A DNA stretch of 64,000 nt, taken from assembly GCF_029867415.1 (NCBI RefSeq), contig NC_081183.1:192231563-192295562 (forward strand), in the 5' to 3' direction. Shown one piece after another: positions 32,067-43,555 of this stretch. Every line of letters begins with the position of its first letter. Within the stretch, counting starts at the first letter, position 1. Under the pieces are notes generated by a model. That model was not told where the DNA came from and searched no databases. It saw only the letters and a program-made list of their open reading frames with translations. Made by a program: the position numbers and the translations under genes. The stretch comes from Vicia villosa (lineage: Eukaryota; Streptophyta; Magnoliopsida; Fabales; Fabaceae).

Positions 32067-32459
32067 GCAAATAGGTAACGTGTGTGTTCATGCTAGCAGC
32101 CGAAAAATAGCTTTTTTGCATGCTGTGTTATGGTTTCAAGAAAACTTTGGGGAAGAACACGGGTTTGATAGTCGTGTAGAAGAGAAAATAGGTTTTGGAA
32201 AAATAAATTTGGTAAAGTGGGTTAGATTGTCGTGTAGAGGAGAAAAGCAGTTTGGGAAAACTTAATTGTTATTATTACTATACAAATAAGAAAAAGACAT
32301 TTTCCCCCGAAATTATTTATTTAGACTAAATTAATCAAAGGGTATTTTTGAGAAATCCAGAACAGTAAATTTTCTTATATTATAGATTTTCTTATATTAT
32401 AGATTGTCATTTGAATCAATTTCATATATTCGATTCTTAAAGTTTTCAATGATCATCTA
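32067..32459. other. Displaced upstream flank of the RPA1-like gene
   Basis: No gene. Contains a direct duplication of TTTTCTTATATTATAGAT (32371 and 32389); the same word recurs near 39285, so it may be the end of a dispersed repeat. Confidence 0.4.
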
Positions 32460-33359
32460 TAGGGGTGATCAAAACCAAACCAACCCAATAGAAAACCGCA
32501 AACCAAACCAAACCAAACCGAAACCGCAAAAAACCGCATTTGGTTCGGATTAGTTTGGGTCATCTTTTAACAAAACCGCACGGTTTGGTTCGGTTTGCGG
32601 TTTGTATTTTGTAAACCGAACCAAACCGAATCAAACCGCATTATGTTACAACCTAAATTTTACTTAACTCACATCCAACCAAAAATTAAACCTATTATAC
32701 CTTTGCCTTATGATTACCAACAATTTTCTCATCCTTACACATATAATTTTAGTCCCGATCTTCTCAAATCTCTAATAACATTATCGCACATTCTTTGCCA
32801 CATACATCTTCCTTCTTCTTCTTCTTCTATAATCTCTACTCTCTTATATTCTTTCTTTTTCACCTTCTATTTTTATGTAAATGTTTCGTATTTCAGTTTC
32901 GTTTTTATCGCACATTTTCTTCTCTAATCTCTCAACACATTTTTTTTCTTTTTCACCTTCACTAATCTCTTGTCTCTTATATTATTTTGTTTCATTATAA
33001 TATTTTTTATATTGTTTTACGTTATTATTTTATATTTAATATTCCACTTTTTTCAAATTTAATTTTTACATATTAAATGGAAAATTGTTGTCAAAATATG
33101 ACAAGTTTTGTTGTTATTTGATAGTGTATGAATGTCTAAATACAAAATTATGTTGTCATCTATATGTGTATTATGACTCAATAAAATTTTTGTAAAAAAC
33201 CGAACCAACCGAACCAAACCGCATTAGTTTGGTTTGGTTCGGATTTTTTTTAAAAGCCAACCGAACCAAACCAACCCGCACGATTTTTTCTCTTGCGGTT
33301 CGGATGATTTTTTTCGTCAAAACCGCCCAAACCGCACCGCGAACACCCCTAATCATCTA
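32452..33359. mobile_element. Non-autonomous hAT element with perfect 8 bp target duplication
   Basis: Element 32460-33351 (892 bp), flanked by ATCATCTA at 32452-32459 and 33352-33359. Ends TAGGGGTGATC and GAACACCCCTA are inverted, as in hAT. Subterminal DNA is packed with AACCAAACC / GGTTTGGTTCGG words in both orientations (32465-32640 and 33198-33345). The centre is a T-rich unique stretch with no transposase; the open frame at 32595-32927 is low complexity. Confidence 0.92.
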
Positions 33360-33753
33360 TAACAATTTGAATAATAAAATCAACTTGTATTATAAATTTA
33401 TATACAAACAAATTAAATTAAACAATTTATAAATAAAACACATTATATTAAAATCAATTATAAATTTTTATAATAAATTAAACCAGAATTTGAACAAATC
33501 AGCTATAGATATACAGGTAAATCAAATCAAATAGTGATTCGGCTAAGTATTATAAATCATTCATATAATCCTAAAGATTAATTGTATGAGATTATATTTT
33601 GGTGTAAAATTGAATTTGAGAAAATCAAATCAAATTAAATTCCTAACCGTCCCATAAAAACGTAAAATCGATTTCTACTCAATATTTTTCCTTAAATAAT
33701 CGCAATTTGAATTGGTTTGCACTTGCAGTTAGAATTCAACATTCTCAACTCCA
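33360..33753. other. Upstream region of F-box copy 4
   Basis: AT-rich, no gene. The last 150 bases resemble the upstream sequence of copies 3 and 5 (GTATAAAATT, CCGTCCCATAAAAACGTAAA), so part of the promoter was duplicated with the gene. Confidence 0.5.
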
Positions 33754-34923
33754 ATGATGAATTTGCCGCACGAAATCATCTCACCTTCCCCAGTAAACCT
33801 CCCGGACGAACTCATTGCCGAAGTCCTGTCGTGGTTTAACGTAAAATCACTCACGCAACTCAAATGTGTGAGCAAGTCTTGGAACTCAATTATCTCCGAT
33901 CCATTCTTCGTCAGAATGCACCAAAAAAAATCTTCACGAATTCCATACATTATTCTCATATCGTCACACAAATTCAACAATTCCACATTTGTCTACCCCA
34001 TAAGCATTCTTGAGAATCCACCAATCGACATCTTTACAAAGAATTCTGAATACCGATTGATTGAATATTGTCGTCACATCCGTGTTATTGGTTCATGCAA
34101 TGGATTGATCTGTTCACTCAATTCCCGTGAAAATAAATTTTATCTACGGAATCCTGCAACCACCCTATTACATGAAAACTCAGCCTCTTTTCTCCTTCCT
34201 TTTGACTATTCAGATTTCGCTTTCAAACTCTCATTTGGTTATGATAATTTAACCAACAAGTATAAGTTGGTGGCGTTCTCTTCGGAAGAAGTGAGAGTTT
34301 TCACTTTCGGGGATAATGTTTGGAAGAATATTGTGTTTTTTCCTGTCTATCCCTATTCTAGTATTAGGAATAGCGGTGTCTATTTGAGTAACAGTCTTAA
34401 CTGGTTTGCTCTTCTGGATAACAATGATTTTTATAGTAGAAAAAATCTTAGTATCGAGCAATTTGTGATTATCTCACTTGATTTGGGAACAGAGACATAC
34501 ACACAGTTTGCGTTCCCTCGAGAGTTTGATGAAGTACCGTTTCCTCCGCCAGTTGTTTGCAATTTGATGGATTGTCTATGTTTTTATCATCACACCAAGG
34601 ATAAGGAACTCAGTTTTGTTATATGGCAGATGAAGGAATTTGGAGTTGACAAGTCTTGGACCAAATTTCTTAAATTTGATTATCATTCTCTATTTGATTA
34701 CTCCATGATTATTCAATTATTGCCATTACATGTATTCGAGAATGGTGATATACTGTTATCGGTAAGCATTCAAGGACTACTAATTCGCTATTCTGGGAAA
34801 AGAAATGTTGGACAGCTAATTCCTTATAGGAGAGATATGAATAACATAAGTATGGGAGATGTGAATAACATAAATATGTCTACTGTCATCCCTTATGTTG
34901 AAAGTTTAGTTTCAACTTTTTAA
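33754..34923 (+). CDS. F-box/F-box-associated domain protein, copy 4 (intact, 389 aa)
   Basis: Single exon. F-box at about residues 9-55 (LPDELIAEVLSWFNVKSLTQ, CVSKSWNSIISDPFF). The associated domain has GSCNGL at 113-118, FGYDNLTNKYKLVAF and VIWQMKEFGVDKSW; it ends VESLVSTF. The C-terminal third carries a near repeat (MNNISMGDVNNINMS) not found in the other copies, from a 27-base-like local duplication at 34838-34880. Predicted SCF substrate receptor; substrate unknown. Start ATG ATG at 33754. Confidence 0.92.
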   Translation: MMNLPHEIISPSPVNLPDELIAEVLSWFNVKSLTQLKCVSKSWNSIISDPFFVRMHQKKSSRIPYIILISSHKFNNSTFVYPISILENPPIDIFTKNSEYRLIEYCRHIRVIGSCNGLICSLNSRENKFYLRNPATTLLHENSASFLLPFDYSDFAFKLSFGYDNLTNKYKLVAFSSEEVRVFTFGDNVWKNIVFFPVYPYSSIRNSGVYLSNSLNWFALLDNNDFYSRKNLSIEQFVIISLDLGTETYTQFAFPREFDEVPFPPPVVCNLMDCLCFYHHTKDKELSFVIWQMKEFGVDKSWTKFLKFDYHSLFDYSMIIQLLPLHVFENGDILLSVSIQGLLIRYSGKRNVGQLIPYRRDMNNISMGDVNNINMSTVIPYVESLVSTF

Positions 34924-37300
34924 ATTAAGTTCCTCTAACAATTTACTTGTTCAAATTTTAATGTAAGTTCATCTATGCTTTTTAATGCCTTGTTTGATTT
35001 TCTTATTTGTCATAGCTTTTGTTTGATTGTATTTTTGAATCATCATTGACTAGTTTCAATAGACTCTTCTTGTAATTTTTTTATTAATATATAGTAAGAT
35101 GAACCCAAAGTATGTTATTTATTCAAGCTTGTATTAATTTTATTTGCTTCAAATTTTTCTTATAGGTTTATGTAGAATTAACCTCACGATCCTGTTACTT
35201 TGTTTGGAATTTGATTATTACGAGCATTAATATATGTTGGATGTTCTGAATATGTTTACACTAAAAAAAATGGCTGCACTTTTGAGAATTAACCATTCAT
35301 GTTTTCCCAGTTTTTTGTTCTTTTTGGTGTTTTTTAGTTTCATTCTTGTGTGGAATAGAGGTTTCTTTAAATCAGATATTTACATAACTTCAAGCACAAG
35401 CATTATTGTGTCACACTTATATCCATTTATTTATAGCTCAATTGTCAACATTGAAGTGAGAATGAAAGGTTGTTTTTGTCTTGTTAACTATTAGTAACAA
35501 ACCCGTGCGTACGCACCTGGTCGGACACGCGCATTATTTTCACATATAGTAATTGATTTTTATAAAAAATATATTAATAAAAACAAAATAAATTTTTGAA
35601 GTACAGAAATATTTTTATTCAAAATAAATTATGAGTTGTTTTTGAAAATAAAGTTGCATGGAATTTAGTAACTCTTTAACAACTAAAATGTAGGATTAAA
35701 AAGAGAAACTAAAAGAGAGTTAAAGCTTATGAAAAAATATTGTGACATTAAAAAAAGTTGAAAAAAAAAAACAAAGTTGAATTTCTAACAAATACAGTAA
35801 TAAGGAAATAATAAAACAAAAAAAAAAATTGACATCATTTATAAAAATACATAAATCAGTAGTATATATTTTTCTTATATAAAAATAATATCATTTATAA
35901 ATATAATTTAGGTTAATAATAGATTATTTGTCCGTATTTTGACATCATTTATAAAAATATTTGAATCAACAAAATATTTTTTCCCGTATACCAATAAAAA
36001 TTTGATTCGGTAACATCTTTAAAGCACATAACATTGTCAAATCCAATGATAAAATATCAGCATAATTTGAGTTAATATGATTTTCATTATTATTATTTAT
36101 TATTATTATAAGTTTATTGATAGCTATTTTTATGAAATTTTTGTAAGAGAATTGTACATTATAATCTTTCACAAAAATTTAGTCTTTCGTTATTCAGAAA
36201 AACTTAAGAATAATTATAATTTTAAATTATTAATATTAATTTATTTTCTTATTATTAATCATATATCAAATTAGTCTATTTAAAAAAATATTTTTTTTAT
36301 TATTATTAACATTAATTTGTCTTAATAATTGAGAAGTAAAAAAATAGATACACTTATACGCACAATAAAAGTCTAATAATATAATACACGCAACTTGCAA
36401 TATGTCCATTAAGTATATACAATACTTATTATTAACATTAATTTTTTTTTTTTTGGATCACACAATTTTCCTTTTTTATATGCACATAAAAAATATAACA
36501 AATTATGTGGAACTGTAAAATTGTGACTAATGCTACTTAATTAAAATTACAAGTTATAAAATTAAATTTGTATACAAAATTAAATTCGTATATCAGTAAA
36601 TTTGTATTCCATACCATATATCAATGGATTTTTTTGTCTATAAAATTAAATTAGTATACAAAATTAAAATAATTTATAATAGTAATTAAATTTGTATACA
36701 AAATTAAATTGAACGTAACAAAAAGCAAAATTAAATCCGTATACAAAATTAAATACAAATAAACTATCATTTATTATTGAGCTTTACAACTTCAAAATTT
36801 ACCTAAAGAATTAATTATTTATTTTTATTGTGAGGTCACATCAGTTATGTTCAGAAAATAAAAAATACAGATTTTGTCTATATAGTATACGTTATAGCCT
36901 ATAGCACAACTTTATATTTTAATATATTTTGTTTAACTCTCTCTTTTAAACGTGACTATTTTTCTCTTATCTTCTAAAATAAAACTTGCTTTGAAACCAC
37001 TACTAAAATCATATATAAAATACAAAAAAAATATATAATTTATAATATTAAAGACATATTTAAAGAGCTTTAAATAAATAAATATTTAGGACTTTTAATA
37101 TAACATATTTATATAGTTTAAAGACCATTAAATAAATAAATATTAAGAGACAAACTAAAATATTTGAAATATTTCTTTTACTCATCACCAAATAAGATTA
37201 AATATTAAAAATAGATGTTTCTAAATTGTTTGAATATGGAATTGAAAAGTCCAACATCATCTTGTTAAGAAGTAATGAGATATTCAGCTAGCTTAAAAAA
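34924..37300. other. 3' flank of copy 4 and a gene-free AT-rich tract
   Basis: 34924-35190 is homologous to the other F-box 3' flanks (GTAAGTTCATCTATGC, TTTTTCTTATAG). At 35500-35530 there is ACAAACCCGTGCGTACGCAC with the perfect palindrome GTGCGTACGCAC, a word I associate with dispersed plant repeats. 35530-37300 is over 75 percent AT by inspection, with repeated words such as AAATTTGTATACAAAATTAA around 36560-36760. No gene. Confidence 0.5.
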
Positions 37301-37777
37301 GAGATTTTTTTTTCAATAACCAAAATTTTCAAAAAAATTACGCATATAACCAAAATTTCAAAGTAATTACATAAATGACCATTTTTTCTTAATTTTAACA
37401 CATTGTCGCCACTTGTATTGGCTAATTGCAAATTGGGGTGGTTTAAAACCTCCGCAAAACATTTTTATTAAGGTAAGTCGCCACTTGCATTGCCGACTAC
37501 ACTTAAATTTTAAGTTTTATTGTAAACTGCGGGGGTTTAAAACCGGCGCAAAGTTTAAGAAAATTAAAATTTTTAATGTAGTCGCCAATGCAAGTGGCGA
37601 CTTACCTTAATAAAAACGTTTAGCGGGGGTTTTAAACCGCCCCAGTTTGCAATTCGGCAATGCAAGTGGCGACAATGTGTTAAAATAGTGAAAAAATGAT
37701 CATTCGTGTAATTACTTTGAAATTTTGGTTATATGCGTAATTTTTTTGAAAAACTTGGTTATTGAAAAAAAATTCTA
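37301..37777. mobile_element. Fold-back MITE (about 477 bp, arms about 235 bp)
   Basis: The left arm from GAGATTTTTTTTTCAATAAC is the near-perfect reverse complement of the right arm ending TTATTGAAAAAAAATTC. The arms include GCATATAACCAAAATTTCAA and four copies, two per strand, of GTCGCCACTTGCATTGSC (37405, 37469, 37575, 37660). The whole element can fold into one hairpin. No coding capacity and no clear target duplication. Confidence 0.85.
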
Positions 37778-37806
37778 AAAAAGGTACTGACATAAAGATA
37801 TACTAA

Positions 37807-37958
37807 TACTTCCTCCATTCTTATTTATAAGTAAATTTTAATTTTTTAAGTTCATTGAATAATTGATGTATATAATTTATATATAGTCCAAATACATCAT
37901 TTATTGAATGAACCTAAAAAGTTAAAATTTGTTTATAAATAAGAATGGAGAGAGGATT
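37807..37958. mobile_element. Stowaway-like MITE (about 150 bp)
   Basis: TACTTCCTCCATTCTTATTT at the left and, inverted on the right, CTCTCTCCATTCTTATTTAT. The CTCC-TCC start, small size and TA context suit Stowaway (Tc1/Mariner). Ends are imperfect. Confidence 0.65.
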
Positions 37959-38746
<788 letters not shown>

Positions 38747-39166
38747 TAAAAGGAAGAGAGAGAATAAGAAAGATGATGGAATGGTGTAAACAATATGGTC
38801 ATTGGGAAGACCATTTTGCAACACCCAATACTGTTATGCTGTTATGCATAGTTTGCTTTATGTCAAATAGTTTTGGTTCAAATGCAACTCAAGTGTATCC
38901 AAATAATAGTAAAATATCATTTCAAGGCAAAAAACGTGTAACAAATAGTCATTATGTAAAAGGAAGAGAGAGAATAAGAAAGATGATGGAATGGTGTAAA
39001 CAATATGGTCATTGGGAAGACCATTTTGCAACACCCAATACTGTTATGCTGTTATGCATAATTTGCTTTATGTCAAATAGTTTTGGTTCAAATGCAACTC
39101 AAGTGTATCCAAATAATAGTAAAATATCATTTCAAGGCAAAAAACGTGTAACAAATAGTCATTATG
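38747..39166 (+). repeat. 210 bp direct tandem duplication
   Basis: 38747-38956 and 38957-39166 are copies differing at one position that I can see (ATAGTTTGC versus ATAATTTGC). The unit length is a multiple of three and an open frame (38773-39183, 136 aa) runs through both, containing MMEWCKQYGHWEDHFATPNT twice. No domain recognised; the frame may be chance. Confidence 0.9.
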
Positions 39167-40560
39167 TAACTAAAACCAGCTAACTTTCTGACAAATGATT
39201 AGTTTAGACACAAACTACCCCTAAAATTGAGATTTGGCACAAAATTAAGCAAGGGTCTAGTTGTCTTAACCAGAACAACTTCCTTTCTTATATTATAGAT
39301 TAAAATGTGCATAATTTCACTCTTCTAGAAGTTCTTTGTTGTGATTGGTGAACGACGTCTGATAGTCTTTAACATTCATCCATTCTGTCGAGAATAATTC
39401 GATTGCTATGTCATGTGATTTTGAAGGTTTTTCTTCTACTTGATTGCGGATCTTATATTTTTTGTGATTATTGCATTTGCTATACTGATATATATATTTG
39501 TAAGTAGAGTTTTTAATTTGAGGAATATTTGAATTCTATTAAAAAAAATTTGGAGGTGGTTTCGATTATATTGTAAAACCATCTCAGGTTGTTCTTTCTT
39601 TGAGTGGTTTGCCTCTCTCTGTACTATTATAGGATAGGTAGCTTTGTTCGTTAGGGTTGAATACCCCTTATTCTCATTTTAATAGGGTAGGTAGCTTTGT
39701 TTGTTAGGGTTGAATATCCCTGATTCTGGTTTTAATAGTAAGAATTTGTTGCCTATTAAAAAAAGTATGAAATAATCTGAAGTAAATTTTTGTTCTTTTG
39801 CTTTTGAATATGCTTCACTAGAACAATAAATATTTAGAATAAAATAGGTTTGATGATTAAAATACAATTACAATGACAACTACATTTTGCTCACTCTAAA
39901 AATTTTAGTGGACACTGAACCATAAATATATAGGAATTTTTACCTTATATCTCATCAGTTATTCTTCCAACGCCAACAATTTACACAATTGACTATTATA
40001 CTCTTAAATAAATAGTAAAAATTTAAATAATTTCATTTTATTTCTCTTTTTTTTTTAATACTTTTTATTCTAGTAAGTCGTTTGGTCCAATCATTTTTTT
40101 ATTAATGTTCATTGGAGAACTTAGACTTAAGTTATTATGTCTTTTCTAAAAATAAATATTAAAATCCGAAGTTCTTATGCTAAAGACATTCAATAGTCAA
40201 TTTTTCTTGACCGAATGTATTTAGTATAAGACTTCCTAAAAAGTTAATTTTCTAACGATAAAAGGTCTTGAGTTAGAGTCATCCAGTGTTGTTTCTTTTT
40301 ATTTTTTGTTGCAAAACTGTCTTATTTTTTTGCAAAATCGTCTACAAGATGTATGTGCTTGTAGGGGTCTACATTACAAACTAGAGTGACTACGCACTAT
40401 TTGAGCGCCATAGAGGTCTAGATCAGTTTGTGTATGTTGCGAGAGTTTATATATTTTTGCAGACAAGAGTTCTATTCTTGTAGAAGTAAAAAAGTACCAC
40501 TTTTTAGAAATCTGTTAACGTGTAATAGACTAGTAGATATAATTGGGGAACAGTTGTTAT
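39167..40560. other. Gene-free AT-rich DNA
   Basis: Contains a 53-base direct repeat (39631 and 39684; TAGGTAGCTTTGTTYGTTAG), otherwise no recognisable feature. CTTTCTTATATTATAGATT at 39284-39302 matches the duplicated word near 32371. Confidence 0.5.
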
Positions 40561-41130
40561 AATCTTGGTGTAAAAACTTTTAGGAGATGCCTCTCTGTTT
40601 ACCTTAGAAGCAGTGCGGTAGACACTTTGTCAAATAAGACCTTAAACAACGCTTTTTTATATCTTAGATAGCACGGTCTATTTTGGCGTTGGTGTAGATA
40701 TAGACAACGCTTATTTTAGATGTATAAGTGTTGTCTTAAGTTCACTTTAGGTTGTTTTCTGTTTAAAGCGTTGGCATAAAGATTCTTAAGGCATCGCTTT
40801 CTAATAAAAGCGTTGGTGTAGGGAATCATTAGGAAGCGCTTTTTAATAAAAGTGGTGACTTAAGTGCTCTTTAGGCAACGCTTTCTTACAAAAGTGTTGG
40901 TGTAAGGCATCATTAGGAAGCATTTTTTGATAAAAGCTTTGGCTTAAGTTCTCTTTAAGCAGCGTTTTTTTATAAAATGATTGACGTAAGTCTTTTTTAG
41001 GCAGCATTTTTTAATTAAAAGAGCTAGTGTAAGTCTCTTTAGACACCATTTTCTTATACTTTCTTATCAAAGTGTTGATGTCATGCATCATTAGGCAGTG
41101 CTTTCTGATAAAAGAGCTGGTGTAATAAAC
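40560..41130. repeat. CACTA-like subterminal repeat block
   Basis: About ten degenerate units of 45-55 bases, each with an inverted pair of the type GCGCTTTTTAATAAAAGYGT followed by TGGTGTAAG. The best are at 40765, 40800, 40838, 40878, 40922 and 41098. Such arrays are typical of the subterminal regions of plant CACTA elements. No CACTA end or transposase was found, so this is a remnant. Confidence 0.6.
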
Positions 41131-41236
41131 GTGTTATAAAAAAAGATTCACACATAATCTCCACCGTTTATTTTAAAATGGTTCTTATTCATTCTCACAT
41201 TCTCATATAAATATGACATTTTCATATGATATGCCC

Positions 41237-41268
<32 letters not shown>

Positions 41269-41540
41269 CACACTTTAAGCAACCACAGATTCGCCTAATG
41301 TATATAGTTATAAAATAATACAAGGGATTGGACAATGAATACTCATAATTATTTTTTCAACATCAAATTTGTGTTTAAATTTTCATAATCATAAATTAAT
41401 AATATATTGTGATCAATAAGAACTATAATAAGAACTTATTTTAAAGTAATTAAAATTTACATAAACTTCATAAACCTGCTTATACAAATTCAAAAGTACA
41501 TATATGCGAAATAATGATATATCTTTTCAAAATTACTTTA
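41131..41540. other. AT-rich spacer with TA/CA microsatellite
   Basis: (TA)12 followed directly by (CA)7 at about 41231-41273. No gene seen. Confidence 0.6.
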
Positions 41541-43440
41541 GCATTGGATGTATGGTTGTTCCATTAAAGTAGGTCGAACACCTAGCCTGAGGGACATGTA
41601 GTCTCATCAGCTAGGTTATATACAATTTTTCCTAAGGGACTTATATTCTCCAAGGTAATTAAACACTCTCCTAAGGGACTTAGTGTCCCCTCATGCAGAA
41701 CTAAACTCAAGAATCACGCCTTAGAGGCACGACAGGCATCCAATTTGAGAGACTTGATCACAAGTCTTGGCTGAGGGCTCGATAGAAATCCCTCCCAAGT
41801 AGGAAGAATGCCTCTCTTATGGTACTTATAGTCTCATCATGAGGGCTATTTACAATTGTGTTAGAGGGACTTAGATTCTCTAGGCTAACTAAACCATCTC
41901 CATTGCGGCATAGTGTCCCCTCAGGAGGGACCAGACACAAGAATTGCACTTGAGAAGCGCAATAAATATACAGCTTGAGAGTCTTTATCAAATGCCTTGC
42001 CTCCGGGACATGTAGTCTCATTAGTCGGGCTATATAAAATTATTCCTGAAGGACATAGATTCTCCAGGCTAACTAAACCCTCGCCTGAGAGACTTAGTGT
42101 CCCATAGGGCTAGACCGGACTCGAGAATCACGCCTTATAGGCGAGACAAATATCCTACTAGAGAGACTTGATCGCAATTCTTGGCTGAGGGTCTTAGTGT
42201 CCTCTCGGGCAAAACCAAACTCAAGAATCACACCTTAGAGGCACGACAGACATCCAATTTGAGAGACTTAATCACAAGTCTTGACTGAGGGCTCGATAGA
42301 AATCCCTCCCAAGTAGGTCGAACGCCTCTCTTATGGTACTTATAGTCTCACCATGAGGGCTATTTACAATTGTGTTAGAGGGACTTAGATTCTCTTGGCG
42401 AACTAAACCATCGCCATAGGGGCATATTGTCCCCTCTCGAGGGCCCATACACAAGAATCACACTTGAGAAGCGCAATAAATATACAGCTTGAGAGTCTTT
42501 ATCGAATTCCTTGCCTCCGGGACATGTATAATCATTAGTCGGGCTATATAAAATTATTCCTGAAAGACATAGATTCTCCAGGGTAACTAAACCCTCGCCT
42601 GAGAAACTTAGTGTCCCATAGGGCTAAACCGGACTCGAGAATTGAGAGACTTGATCATAATTCTTGGCTGAGGGTCTTAGTGTCCCCTCGGGCAGAACCA
42701 AACTCAAGAATCACGCCTTAGAGGCACGACAGACATCCAATTTGAGATACTTAATCATAAGTCTTGGCTGAGGGCTCGATAGAAATCCCTCCCAACTAGG
42801 ACGAACGCCTCTCTTATGTACTTATAGTCTCATCATGAGGGCTATTTACAATTGTGTTAGAGGGACTTAGATTCTCTAGGCTAACTAAACCATAGCCATA
42901 TGGGCATAGTGTCCCCTCAGGAGGGGCCAGAAATAAGAATCACGCCTGAGAAGCGCGATAAATAAACAGCTTCAGAGTCTTTATCGAATGCCTTGCCTCT
43001 GGGGCATGTAGTTTCATCAGTCGGGCTATATAAAATTATTCCTGAGTGACATAGATTCTCCAGGCTAACTAAACCCTCGCTTGAGAGACTTAGTGTCCCA
43101 TAGGGCTAGACCAGACTCAAGAATCACGCCTTAGAGGTGAGACAAATATCCTACTTGAGAGACTTGATCACAATTCTTGGCTGAGGGTTTGATGGATGCC
43201 CCTCTCGAGCAAGTCGAACACCTTTCTTGTGGTACTGATAGTCTCCTATTGTAGGCTATTTACAATTCTTCCAGGGGACTTAGACTCTCCAAGCTAACTA
43301 AACTATCAGCATAAGGACATAGTGTCCCCTCGGGAGGGCTTGTGCCTCAAGAATCTCGTCTATGAGGCACAAGAGATATCCATCTTAGGAAACTTGATCA
43401 CAAGTCTTACATTAGGGCTCGATTGAAGTCCCCCCCTCTA
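41541..43440. repeat. Satellite-like block of about 240 bp units in higher-order arrangement
   Basis: Repeated words GGGACTTAGATTCTCYAGGC, TAGTGTCCCCTC, AAGAATCACGCCTTAGAGGC and AGAGACTTGATCACAAGTCT recur throughout. A marker (AAATCCCTCCCAA) occurs at 41786, 42299 and 42783, giving higher-order periods of about 513 and 483 bases. Each longer unit consists of two diverged half-units; partial units are spliced in near 42190 and 42640. Minus-strand open stretches inside it (41758-42021 and 42272-42454) share a peptide and follow from the repetition. The last unit (43190-43440) is the most diverged. Confidence 0.8.
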
Positions 43441-43555
43441 GACTGTTTTCTATTGTCATATTCTCACCCAACAACCATTGTACTATTCAAAAAGTATAGG
43501 TAGTTTATTAGACATGCTCACGTGATGTGAGAGGCTCTACTGATGATCGGTGATG

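Noticed and set aside
32595..32927. 110 aa gene on +
   Set aside because: Ser/Phe/Leu low-complexity translation inside a non-autonomous hAT element.
41758..42454. Minus-strand genes with similar peptides
   Set aside because: The similarity is a by-product of the satellite units; frames are short and lost in the next unit.
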